Below are positions 22,016 through 32,705 of a DNA stretch of 64,000 nt, one piece after another (the first letter of the stretch is position 1; every line of letters begins with the position of its first letter). Made by a program: the position numbers and the translations under genes. The stretch is taken from assembly GCA_963921425.1 (NCBI GenBank), contig OY992832.1:13205249-13269248 (forward strand), in the 5' to 3' direction. The stretch is from Dryas octopetala (Eukaryota; Streptophyta; Magnoliopsida; Rosales; Rosaceae). The notes below the pieces were generated by a model, which was not told where the DNA came from, ran no database searches, and saw only the letters and a list, made by a program, of their open reading frames with translations.

Positions 22016-24303
22016 TCATGCGGATCGCTCGGCTGGCCCTTCCTGGATCGGCTCGATGGACTCTTCAGGCGTCTCTTCGCCGAGCTGCACCACCTCAATC
22101 CCGCCAATCTGCATCTCGGCGTTGGGATCGGACTCGGGAATCGGAGGGATCGGGATCGGCTCGCTCTCAGGCAGCGGAGGATCCTCCAGGGTCGGCTCGG
22201 TCACTGACGCGACCACCTCGGCGGAAGCTCGGTGATCAGGAGGAGGAAGGTCTTCTTGTTGGCTCTCCTGGGTGTCCCCCTCGCCGTCAGACTCGCCGAC
22301 GAAAGACAAATCCCAGTCCGGCCTCTTCGACCGGATCTCCTCCAACAGCTCCTTGTAACCCTCGAACTGGGCATCGGCAAGTGCCTGGACGCTCGGCACT
22401 CCGGCTTGACGCCGAGCCTCGACAGCCCTCCGCTCGGCAGCCTCGACGTCCCGCTGGAGATCGTCGGCGAACTGGCCCAGCTCGGCCACCTTCTGCTCGG
22501 AGGCAAGGAGCTCCTTTCTGAGCCGAGCCACCTCCACTTCCTTCTCGACCAACTGGGTACGAAGATCGGCCGACCGACCGCGCTCGGCCTTGACCTCCCG
22601 TTCGGCCTCGGCTAGCTTCTCCCTCAGTTCACCGTTCCTCTCTCGAAGCCTCCCCATCCTCGCCTCGGCATCGACTGCGGCCTGGGCTACTTCAAACTGC
22701 TTTAGGGCGAGCTGCACAAAAAAAAAATGCTAGTCCGAGCCAATTGGAAAAAGCATAAATCCGAAGTCAGGGATACTTACCATCATGGCTTGACGGGAGG
22801 TGTTCAGCGCCTTGTTCCCGAAGCTCGGCGTCTCCTGACCGGCCCAGAGCCCTTCGACCACCATCGGCGTGACCACTCGTTTGAAGCCGGTCACGAATGG
22901 CTCGATGGAGGAGTCCACCTCCACCGTCTTCATGGAGGCCGAGCCAGAAACCTCAGCATCGGCACCACTGGGCTCGGCCCGGGTCCTCTTCTCTGGACGG
23001 GCCTCGGTCGCAGGACCCTTCCTCTTCTCTCCGTGTCGGTCCGGCCTCGGCACGGAGGGTCCAGGTCGGGCTGCCGCAGCGGCGGGGACTCGGCCCGCAG
23101 CCTTCCTTTGGGCGCTTCTTTCTGCTTTCCTCCTCAGCCTAGCCTCCATATCGGCAGAACTCATCCCCCTCTCGGCTCGCGGATTCCACCTAGGCACGAA
23201 CCAGGAGATCCCGCTCGATCTGATCTGGGTCTCTCCGAGCAGAAACTTGGTGGATAGATATTCTGCTGGTGAGTCCTTGATCGCGGCGATCTGATCCTTC
23301 AGCTCGCCTCGGAGTTTGTACTTGCCCCAGCTGACTGCAAGGATGAAGCAGAAAGGAGTTAGACAAAAGAAAAAGCAATTACAGACAAATTACATTACAA
23401 GTTGTCCTCGGATCGGCCCCAGGTTTCCAATGCCCACCTGGAATCCTAAAGGCCCTGGGGACCCGAGCCGGGGTGGGTCTGCTCGGATCGGCAAATTCCC
23501 AATCCCCAGAGACGAAGAAGTATCTCCTCTTCCAAGTCTTCTGGGAAGAGGGATTCCCTGTGAACAACGGCCCCGAGTAAGCCTGCAGATTGTAAAAGCC
23601 GAGCTCGGTCTGCTTCGACCTCAGCGCGTAAGAGCAGAACAGGATATCCTTGTCTGGCACACACTTGTGCACCTTGTGCCACAAGATGTGCAGGGACAGG
23701 ATTATCCTGTACACGTTAGGGTTGAGCTGGTGCGGCGCCGCGCCGATCATCGCCAACCAATCCTGCAGGAATGGGTGCAGAGGAAGCCGAACCCCGTTTT
23801 CAAACATCTCGGGGTACATAGTCACCCATCCTTTTGGGGGTCGGCTCGGTTTTTCTCCTTCGATCGGCAGTCGCATCTGCACGGCCTCGGGGACAGAGTA
23901 CCGAGCCCTCAAGTCCTCGAGATGAAACTCGGTCATCTCGTTTGGGATCTGGTCGGCCTTCTATGCCAAATCCTCATAGAATTCCGGATCGATTGGACTC
24001 CCCATCACTGAGCCGATCCGAGGTCGATGCATCATGCCCCCTGTTCCTTTCTTCCGAGCCCGAGATGATTCTCCTCGAAACACTGGAGCTCGACTCGGCT
24101 TGATCATCCTCCTCATCGCCCCGAGGTCGGCGCACTTCCCCTGGGTTCCGATCCAGGGCCGAGATGACCTCCTCCAGCTCCTCGGACAGACCATCCCAGT
24201 CTGCCTCACCCCCTGGTGGGCTTCGACTCAGCTCGGCCTCACTATCTCCTTCAAAGGCTTCCCCCGAGCTGAGCCGACCACTCGAATCAGTCTCAGACAT
24301 TAT
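22016..24303 (-). pseudogene. Spliced antisense gene of the retrotransposon (putative gypsy-type transposase domain, PF04195-like)
   Basis: Reading right to left, the model starts at ATG 24303 (MSETDSSGRLSSG, an acidic Ser-rich leader). It has exons ending at 23399, then 23334-22781, then 22711-22016. Donors are GTAATG and GTAAGT, acceptors TTGCAG and GTGCAG, introns 64 and 69 bases, and both junctions join in frame. Exon 1 holds the domain long called putative gypsy-type transposon: QMRLPIEGEKPSRPPKG, RLPLHPFLQDWLAMIG, WKRRYFFVSGDWEF. Exon 2 is basic and Ala/Pro-rich. Exon 3 is a coiled coil (LRERNGELREKLAEAE and following heptads) with an acidic Pro-rich tail. Two lesions break it: a frame change near 24000 and a TAG at 23961-23963. 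Antisense genes here are known from Tat-type elements; their function is unknown. Confidence 0.82.
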
Positions 24304-24625
24304 AAACACCTTTTCACCTTTCTCTCTCTTGCTTTTTGAATCAAAAAGTGTTTTTTCTCAAGAACACCAAGAACAAAACCCAGAAAACCCGAAAATACAA
24401 AAAAACTCAGAAATGGACAGAATCACTTACTGGTTTTTGTCCGGCCAATCTCTCCACCCCCTACACACTCGGAATCACCCCACCTATGATCGAACCTGGT
24501 CGGAATCGAGGTCGGGCCGCCACACGGTCAACGGGGAGAGAGAGGAATTCACGGTGAGAGAGAGAGTTTCGCAGGGAGAGAGAGAGTGAGCTTCTGAAAA
24601 TGAGAGGGAAGAGAGAGAAACAGTC

Positions 24626-24642
24626 ATATATATACTCCCATG
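24626..24642 (-). promoter_or_regulatory. Candidate antisense promoter (TATA box)
   Basis: On the minus strand GGGAGTATATATATGAC lies about 330 bases upstream of the antisense ATG and is followed by a CT-rich stretch that would form the 5' leader. Sequence-based inference only. Confidence 0.5.
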
Positions 24643-24941
24643 CAAACCGATCTCAGCCCTTCATTTTTTGGCGCTTCAAATCCCAGATCTTGACACCTGT
24701 CAAGCATTCAAAATACCCATAAATGATGTGACTCTTACGTTCCCCCATGCAGAAACCGAACGTCCCTTCACCTGCCCCCAAGATATTTTGGCCAAGCACA
24801 AGTCATCACTTGTTTGGATCTTCAGGAACATGGTCCTGTTGGGTTCGGCTCGGATCAAACAAAATGCCATTCTTGAGAAGGTCATCACACTTCAGCTTCC
24901 AATCCACCACTGTCCGCTCGGATCGGAAGCTGGGGAACTCC

Positions 24942-25967
24942 TGTTTGTGGATAAACCCACACCGATCCAATAGCCAATCCTGGCTGGACACGTGGCTGGT
25001 CAGACTTTGACTTCCACATCATCACTTCTCTAAACACTTCCTCCGCCAGCTCGGATCGGGTTTCCACGCCAAGTTATCCAAGCCCTGTCCGAGCCGAACC
25101 GATGATCTTCCAGGGATTGAGTGCCCATCTTTCCACGGTCATCCCCGTTCGGATCGGCTCGGCACTGAAGTGACCTCCTTTCGAGTTCTGGCGTCGGCCA
25201 GTTAGGGCTCGGAGGGACCCCTATCTTTTGGGTCGGCTCGGTTTGGAGTCCCATGTCCGATCCGATCACGCATGGACTTCATGCATACGCATAAGAACAT
25301 CTGCTCGGTTCGGCTCGGCTCTCCGCCACCATTCCCAGGAAGAGCACGTTGGGGTGAACCGCCACACTTAAATGCACCTGACACAAATCCTCTGACGGAT
25401 GGAATGTCCCAGTCTGCATCCATGATCATTGATGTAGTTTGTCTGGACCATCCAACCTTGCATTTAATGGAGCATTCAATGCAGCATTGAATGCTGAGGA
25501 GGTGAGTAGCTGTGCATGCAACTAGTTCTGACCAAACAGGTGGGTCACTGGCAACCATTAATTCACATGCAGGTAACTTACTCATCAAGTCTTCCTTTGC
25601 TTATATATATCAACTCATATGTGCAAAACGGGATCTATCAATCCATCTAAAAACATACTTACACAAAAAATTCTCATTCACCAAAGGGCACATCCAACTT
25701 GCTGAGAATAACCCAGAACATTTGCCTTGTTCTTCCTATTCTCCCAAGTTCATCCTTTGTTCTTCCTCACTTACCATCAAACACCATCACTGACTTCATC
25801 ATCGGAGGGTGTTTGGCTGGTACCACACCGGTCCATCTCCTTTGATCTTGTGTTTGTCTACAGGAAGATCTCAATCGACATACACGTCATCATCCAGCAA
25901 GGCTTCGGATCAGCCAAGTCATCACCTCTAAGTTGTTGCATCTATCTAACGGAAATTTGCATCAACA
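24942..25967 (+). repeat. 3' LTR
   Basis: 1026 bp, nearly identical to the 5' LTR (8 substitutions, 2 small indels, several clustered near 25660). A purine-rich run GGAAGCTGGGGAA just upstream is the probable polypurine tract. Confidence 0.95.
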
Positions 25968-26097
25968 ATAGTGATTTTGTTTTTGATGATTTAAAGTTTT
26001 AATTTTTTATTATTTGTTTTTACATATAGCACTTACATATGGTCCAAGTGTCCATAACATATGGAGTCTGTGACTGGAATTACAATATTGCTCATGG

Positions 26098-27240
26098 CAG
26101 CTCAACATTTTAAACGGTGAGTTTGCTAAAATTGACAAAAGTGGGCAAAGTGAAACACGAAAATTAGTTTCAGAGAGTAATATAATACAAAATAAAATTT
26201 ATGAAGTGAAGTTAAACTAAAAGTTATTTTTAGGGGCAAAATAATAAATAAGCCTCATATTAATATGGTTTTGCCTTAATTAACTTAATTTGACAAAATG
26301 CCTAACAAGCATTTGGCTTCGTCAAAGAGGTTTTGCTCTCTTGCTCTCTCAGGAAAATTTAAGTGGGCAGTGGGAACAAACCATCAAAACTTAAAAGTCG
26401 GGGCCAATTGTCCCCTCTCTGGACGTTAGCTAGGTGTCTCCATCAATGATCTACACTAAGCTAAAATACAAAGTCAAACTTGCACAATTAGTGTGAAATA
26501 CAGAAACTAACAATATATATTTTTAAAGATCAAAATAGTAAAAATATTTAACTTTTTTTTTGTTTTCAGAGGAGATTCAAATTAACTTAAAACATCTCCC
26601 GACTGACATTGTAAAAAAGAGAAATACCATTGAATGCAAAAATAATTCATATAAAAAGAGTATGTACTACGTACTTAATCTACAGTCATAATTAATATAG
26701 TAAATTATATTTTAGTACTTCAAGTTTGTCACGTATTGCAAGTTGGTATTATTAGTTTAATTTTTAACAATTTTATACTCCATGCTGAGAGAGGATATAT
26801 CGTTAAAAATAATGAATTGCCAAAAAAATAAAGATGAGATATGAGATGGTTGAAAATTAAACTAGGAGTACCAAATTCCAATACGAGGCAAATTTGTCAT
26901 GTACTAAATTTGCAGTTTACCCTAATTAATATGAGCATTAATTAATTATGTAAGGATGCAATCGAGTTAATTTGAAGAGAAGCAGGTAGCGCAAAGTACA
27001 AGTTACAGGTAGGTATCTCGAAGCTTCTTTACTCCACGTACCAGCAGCTGGGAGCTGTAACTATCACAATTACACCCCCCAACTGTCCTTCACGTGGCAC
27101 ACGATTAATATGAGTCTTAAACAGGTTTTCAATCACAATTACATGAACAAAAATCTCCAGCGCTAGTCCACCCATTTGATTCACACAGCCAAATTAATAG
27201 TCTGCATTCCTATTTCTTACTTGTTACGCATTTTCTATAC
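26098..27240. other. Intergenic, no gene seen
   Basis: AT-rich sequence without a supported frame. The last part is the promoter of the small protein gene that follows. Confidence 0.5.
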
Positions 27241-27245
27241 ACATA

Positions 27246-27260
27246 TGTATATATAATACT
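27246..27260 (+). promoter_or_regulatory. TATA box of the small zinc-ribbon gene
   Basis: TATGTATATATAAT lies about 75 bases upstream of the ATG at 27334, a usual plant spacing when the leader is short. Confidence 0.5.
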
Positions 27261-27333
27261 TGGCTAGTGCGTTTCAAAAAGAATAATATGTACTTGGCTT
27301 GGCTTCATATATCATCTCCTGAGGACCTGATCA

Positions 27334-27540
27334 ATGGTTTGCTTTTGTTTTTTAGTAGACCAGAGGAGGAAGGTGTGGCGGACGAAGCCAGTGGCCGGGT
27401 CGTGTTCGCGGTGCGGGTGCGGGGCGAGCGTGGCGGATATCAAGACTTCCACTCGGTTTTGTTATGTTCCTTTCTACTGGAAATCTTGGAGGGCTGTTAT
27501 GTGTACTTTCTGTGGAGCCATTCTCAAATCTTACAGATAA
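27334..27540 (+). CDS. Small plant-specific zinc-ribbon-like protein, 68 aa
   Basis: The predicted protein is short, single-exon and cysteine-rich. It begins MVCFCFLVDQRRKV, has CSRCGCG in the middle and CTFCGAILKSYR at the C-terminus. The two CxxC pairs are spaced as in a zinc ribbon, and the tail ends exactly at the stop. I recognise the pattern as a conserved uncharacterised family in land plants, whose members share the FCYVPFYWKSWRA core and the LKSYR end, but I know no function. The ATG at 27334 gives the family N-terminus; the longer overlapping frame from 27267 is a shadow. GC content is higher than its surroundings, as expected for coding sequence. There is no signal peptide. Confidence 0.68.
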   Translation: MVCFCFLVDQRRKVWRTKPVAGSCSRCGCGASVADIKTSTRFCYVPFYWKSWRAVMCTFCGAILKSYR

Positions 27541-28606
27541 TTTCTGCCAATTTGCCTTTCTAAGCTCTCATATATGTAATATTAGGTTTCAGAGGTTGAG
27601 TTGCTAGCTGACTAGTTTTTTTCATGACCATGAGGTGAAGTAGAACTACTACTGCATATATATGCTTGAAGTTCTTTTTTTATCTTCTTTTTTTTTTTTT
27701 TTTCCATTTTGGTGTGAGTACATATAGAGCTATACTTAATTGGATACATTTTTATTTGGGCATAAAAAATAATTAATTGAATATAAGATCCAGAAGAAGA
27801 AGAAACTATATGTTTAATTTACATGGTGATATTGATAAGTAAGAGTGAACAAAGGGAATAACATGGTATTGTTTTCAGCTAAGATTTTATCATTTATAAA
27901 CAATTTTTTTTATATTTAAAAAGATTTTTTTTTTTCAATCTGATTAAAATAAGGTAATTTACATTTCATTATTTTTTTTTCCACAGCTTCATAATATATT
28001 GTCAAACAACATATATATTATAGTGAATAATAAAATGAGGAGACCCAGCTTAATTTCTCTCTCTCCAAATTCTTAGCGCCCTTCAACTTTGTGGTTATGT
28101 TAAACTAAATTTTGATGGTGGAAGGTGACTCTAGAGAATCGGCCTACAACTTGGTTGAAGTTCTTTTCTTGCCTAGATGGTCTAAGATTTCACTGATCTA
28201 ATTAAGTTGATAGTGATGGTGTGTGTAAAACTCAAAAGATTGAACTACCGGCAATAATAATAATGGACTTAAGTTAAAAACAAAATACTTTAAATAAAAA
28301 TGTGAATTTAATTTCACTAATGCTTGGCTGATACAAGATAATGGCCGGTTCTTCCCACGAATCTAACCATCTGTCATTAAATGAAACATTTCTCATCACA
28401 AACATGAATCTAAAATAGGTCATAAGATCTGAAAAATAAACTTGACATAATCTACAATAATCTTTTTATGAAAAGGAAGAAATGAAGAACAAGAAACAAA
28501 ATACTTTAAAAGTATTAAAAAGTAGCTTTAGATCTGCATTTTGGCAGCATTTCTAGGTTTGTGTGTGTTGATGTTGTGTTTCATCTTTCCATTCTGAGCT
28601 TTCTAT
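27541..28606. other. Intergenic, no gene seen
   Basis: AT-rich, with T-runs at about 27689-27705. No supported frame. Confidence 0.5.
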
Positions 28607-28609
28607 TTA

Positions 28610-29144
28610 GGTCATGTTTGTTTGGCCGCAATTCATAACCGTAATGGGAATGCGTTTCCTATTTCTTTTAAATGGGGTGTTTAGTTACACTTAACCTTTG
28701 AAAGGAAATAAAAATAAAATAAAATTTACCGGAGTCAAACTCCTGAAGATAGCATAATACCAATACCAAAGAAGGGGTGGTATTGCAATTACATCAAATA
28801 ACCAGAATGAAAATTACGCTTATTACACCTGCAAATATCGACAGTATTGGCAACCCTTTTTAGACTTTCTTTATTCCGTTAATTTTCTTAAACCTGCTTC
28901 TTGAAGTCAATGCAGATTCATGCTTTCACTTTTTTGGGTTATTATTTTGTAAATTTTTCCTTTCTTTTGAGGTTTTTTTATTTTTTTTTTCTGTAATTTT
29001 TGTAATTTGGGCTCATTTCCTAATCTCGATTTTATAATTATTCCAAACGCTGTAATGAAAATCTCAATACCCATTTCATTTAAAGATAGATATGTAATGG
29101 AATACTATTTCAATTTCCATTTTTAGATTACGGTCAAACAAACC
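28610..29144. mobile_element. Candidate DNA transposon remnant, about 535 bp
   Basis: The left end GGTCATGTTTGTTTGGCCG resembles the reverse complement of the right end (GGGTTTGTTTGACCGTAAT). Flanking trinucleotides are TTA and GTA, so the duplication is imperfect. The interior is AT-rich and noncoding. Confidence 0.4.
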
Positions 29145-29555
29145 CGTAGTGGAGGTGTGCTTGGTAGCCAAGGAATTCCTTTTTTCAATTTCTGACACGT
29201 GTATGCCTGGATTGTGCAGGTACAGGTTGTACGGCTTGCTAGTTTTGCTAGCTGCCAGTGTCAATGATCGTTATGGGGGTCGGAAAATGCTTGAGACCAT
29301 GCTTCGGCCATTCTTGGTTTGGGCTCAACTTGTGATGGGTCGTCTTGCATCGGTTGGGCCTTCTCTTATCTTGGCTTTTGGGCTTGATCAGTCTTCTCTT
29401 GATTTGCTTTGATCTATGCAAATTTGGGGTTCCAACAAGTAGTTAACTTAATTCTGTCCTAGCTATATAGACAAAAACGGTCTACTCTAGAATCTAGATA
29501 GCTAGCGCTGTATATGTTGCCATCTGTGTCATGAAAATTCATCTCATAATATAAT
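29145..29555. other. Intergenic with an unassigned open frame
   Basis: An 87-codon frame at 29149-29412 reads MLRPFLVWAQLVMGRL and similar. A possible acceptor (TGTGCAG) precedes part of it, but I cannot match it to a family. It may be a retroelement fragment. Confidence 0.3.
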
Positions 29556-29558
29556 TAA

Positions 29559-29830
29559 GGGCTTGTTTGGCTCTGGTTTTAAAATTAACAAAAACGCTTT
29601 TAGATTAGTAAAAACGTTTTTTTTTGCGTTTGACATAAATAAATAAAAGTGCTTCTGGGTTATAAAAGCGCTTTTAAGTGATTTTTTTAGAGAAAAAAAT
29701 ACTTCCAAGTGCTTTTGCATGAAGCACTTGAATTTTTTATAAAAATTTATATGTGCTTATGAACAGAAGCGCTTTCAACAAAAACATTACTGATTATAAG
29801 CGCTTCTAAAAAGTAATGTCAAACGGGCCC
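29559..29830. mobile_element. Harbinger/Tourist-like MITE, 272 bp
   Basis: Ends GGGCTTGTTTGGC and the complement of TGTCAAACGGGCCC form inverted repeats. TAA flanks both sides (29556-29558 and 29831-29833). It resembles the reverse complement of the element at 819-1072 and, less closely, the one at 53194-53500. Confidence 0.75.
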
Positions 29831-29833
29831 TAA

Positions 29834-30838
29834 GAGTGGTTAGATTGCGTGAGCCAGATTGTACTACATTACATGCTAAGACATTAATTATTGTGTGTGT
29901 ATTGAATCCTATGACATTTTGGCACTATGTAATAGCTAGGTTCAAAATAGAGGTGTTAATTCGTGTTAATAAATTATATATCTATATAATAAAACAGAAA
30001 CTCTAAACTCACTAAAAACAGACAAATAACATAACAAAAAGCTAGTAAAAACTAACATATCATTCGTGCATTCCTCACAAAATGAAAATCCACTTAATTT
30101 AACTTGGTACTTGCAAAACTATACAAATAATCCTATATATAATTCAACAAGGATTCATACAACCACATTAAGAAATGAAAAAAATATTTAGGAAGAAGAG
30201 GGATGGTAATTAGAAGATCCCTATATAATACTAGTTTGCCATATCAAAATATGGTTATTTAAATTTGACACTAATTTAACTTGTTTAATATTCGTATTCA
30301 TAGTTTATACCATGCGTATTGTAGTTGATGTCAAATAATTATCAACCTTAACCGCTATTGGCATATCATGTTAACATACTTAGATCGAAACAAATCAATT
30401 GCATTTTAGCCAGTGGTCAAATCATAATTGTAGCTTAAATGTGAAGGGAGCAAAAGAACTCCATTGGCATATACATCTCAAGGTTGATACCTAGATTACA
30501 CAAGGACTGAAAATGGAATGCCCTTCTACATAGGCCAGTAGGGGTGTGCAAAAACCGATCAGACCAAACTGCCAAAAATCGGTTGGACCAAACCGTAAAA
30601 AATCGGTTTGGTTTGGTCAATGAAAAAGTCAATAAGTCAAACCAAACTGAACCATTCTTACCGGTTCAGCAGCAATTTGAAATTTCTACAAGCTGGTAAA
30701 ATCGAATCGGACCGTCCATTATATTTTTTAATTTTTTTTTATATGTGGCATATTGTGATTGGACTTTTATAGTTGTTTGTTTGCTTGATGCATATTGTCC
30801 TATTGATATTATTGCATGTTTTATTGTTTTGTTAGTGT
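29834..30838. other. Intergenic with a TAGGGGTGTGCA-type end
   Basis: From about 30538 the sequence starts TAGGGGTGTGCAAAAACC and contains many AACCG/CGGTT words. A matching end TGCCCACTCCTA occurs at about 31635-31646, so 30538-31646 may be one nonautonomous hAT-like element interrupted by the foldback at 30839-31326. No gene. Confidence 0.4.
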
Positions 30839-31326
30839 AGATGTGGCCCACTAACGTGGATTTAAAAATAGTTACATAGACCAAAAAATTAATAAAAGTT
30901 AAAAAATGAAATAAATAATTAAAAAAACAAAAGATAATTAAAATACCCAATAATTAAATTAAAAAACAAAAAAAACAAAGAAAAAAAAACAGCCCCACCT
31001 TGTGTAGATCGATCACCTCCTCCATTTTCTTCTTGTTGTCTTTTTTTCTATTTATTTCTTCTTTTTGTTTGATCTACAACTACTGCCATTGCGGACTATT
31101 GTCGCTAGCACGCCATCTTGGATGGTGCCGGAGGTGATCCAATGAGTGTGGGAGGGGGAGAAGCTGCTGGGGTTTGGCTGGGTTCTGAAATTTTTTTTTT
31201 TTTTTTTAAATTTAATTATTGGGTATTTTAATTATTTATTTCATTGTTTTAACTTTTATTGATTTTTTATTAATTTCTTTTTCTATGTGGCTATTTTTAA
31301 AGCCACGTTAGTGTGTCACATCGACA
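30839..31326. repeat. Foldback structure with long inverted arms
   Basis: The left arm (about 30839-30966, from GATGTGGCCCACTAACGTGG) is repeated in reverse complement at about 31192-31326 (from CACTAACGTGGCTTTAAAAA on the minus strand) with small indels. The arms enclose about 220 bp. The segment AATACCCAATAATTAAATT is shared exactly. It behaves like a MITE or foldback element nested in another repeat. Confidence 0.75.
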
Positions 31327-32702
31327 CATAACGGCCTCCTTCACGAAAAATTTGACGGAGGTATATGAGTGTAAAAAAATGGTAGTTGAGATATATCTTT
31401 GCAACCTTTTTTAATTGGGGTACCAACTTGAAAAAAGGCGTAAACCTGAGTTACCTACGTGTAATTTGCTCTTTTCTTTTTAACACACAAACCGCTTAAC
31501 CAAACGGATTGTGAGTGATTTGGTTTGGTTCGGTTTACAAACTATTTTTGTGTTAAATTGGACTGAACCAAATTGTTAAAGTTGATTGATTTGATTTTCG
31601 ATTTAATGTTCAAACTAGACCTAACTGGACCGTGCCCACTCCTATCTCTTGCCGAGTCGTCGGGACATGAGGAGAAAATGAGGTACTGAAATTGGGGCTG
31701 TCGGCCAGGGCTGGGGTTAGGATGAGTCTTGAGTCTTGAATTAATATTTGGGCTAGAGTCATATATATAAAGCTAGGATTGGCTCAACGTACTTAAAAGT
31801 GTTCAAGGCCAGTTAGGAAAGCCCAACCCAAAACAGTGCATGGTGCGTTGGTTGGAGAGAATAGGAAGCCAGAAGCCAATTGACAATTGACAAGGAGAGA
31901 GTACGTCGTCTAAGGTATGTCCTACAACTCTACAAGACATCCTCTCACGTACGTTGAAGCTGAGACTCATCACAATATAAAACGAAGTTTCACAGGGCAT
32001 GTCCCATTAAAGAATAAATTTTCGAGTAGTCTAGTACTGCGAAAGATAGGATTAGAAAGATGAAGAATGACGCGACCCACGTGGCCACGTGACAGCGCAT
32101 TGCCACATACATTGTCTCGCTTTGTTTTTTTGTAATCTGTCGTTGCCTGCACACAAAATTCTGAAAAAACAAAAAAAAAAAAGATGAAACTTGCAAGTAC
32201 ATTGACGATGTTGCCCTTGTGAAGAAGTAAGCAAAGCAGTTGCATACTAAGTAATTGGTTCTATTTGACTGAAAGAATTAGTAAGCTGGACAGAGTGGTT
32301 GATCTTGTCATTTCAATCATTTTAAGAAAAGAAAGTCGTAATTAGAGAGAGACATATCACATACGCGCCGCTCGCCTCAACGTGATTCCCGGCCTCTCCT
32401 CTCTCTCTCTGTTGACTATTTGTTTAACTTTAACCTTTAGAATTCGACACTTCAAATATTTCACAATCACATAAATAAAAATTCGGGAGAATATACAAGT
32501 GCTGTTGCAAACAAATCCAAGAGTAATAATAACCTATATATTTTAGGATGAAATATGTGAATCTGTTTGGATCAAAGGGTTACTAGTGTGTTCGTCTGTC
32601 ACACATCCACATCCTCTGCATGTTAGAATTTGGGGTCATTTAGATATTAGCTCATTAAATTATTTTTTAAGAGTTTAACAATACTAATCTTTTTTTAATA
32701 AC
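31327..32702. other. Intergenic, no gene seen
   Basis: Includes the right half of the suspected hAT-like element to about 31646, then AT-rich DNA with a short CT-rich stretch near 32395. No supported gene; overlapping minus-strand frames at 32.0-32.2 kb are phenylalanine-rich and unconvincing. Confidence 0.5.
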
Positions 32703-32705
32703 TAA

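Larger units (their letters stand above)
13188..25967 (+). mobile_element. Complete Ty3/gypsy LTR retrotransposon, Tat-clade type, 12.78 kb
   Basis: Two LTRs (13188-14211 and 24942-25967) start TG and end CA, and the whole is flanked by the 5-bp duplication ATAGT at 13183-13187 and 25968-25972. Order inside is PBS, gag, protease, RT, RNase H, second RNase H, integrase, then about 4 kb with a minisatellite and an antisense gene. RT before integrase makes it Ty3/gypsy. The second RNase H between RNase H and integrase, the absence of a chromodomain, and the long extra region after pol are marks of the Tat lineage. The LTRs differ by 8 substitutions and 2 small indels over about 1,025 positions, so the insertion is young. 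The coding region is heavily broken, so this copy is not autonomous. Confidence 0.95.
12674..26097. mobile_element. Candidate older inverted-end element split by the LTR retrotransposon
   Basis: 12674-12701 and the reverse complement of 26070-26097 agree at 23 of 28 positions, with an unbroken match ATTCCAGTCAC at the inner end. The two segments face each other across the retrotransposon. Removing that insertion brings them to within about 0.65 kb, a plausible size for a nonautonomous DNA element. The left part holds the C-rich tract at 12751-13085. No clear target duplication was found outside the repeats, so the superfamily is unassigned. Confidence 0.4.

Noticed and set aside
29149..29412. 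87-residue open frame with a possible splice acceptor
   Set aside because: No recognisable family, no partner exon and a biased composition; left as intergenic.
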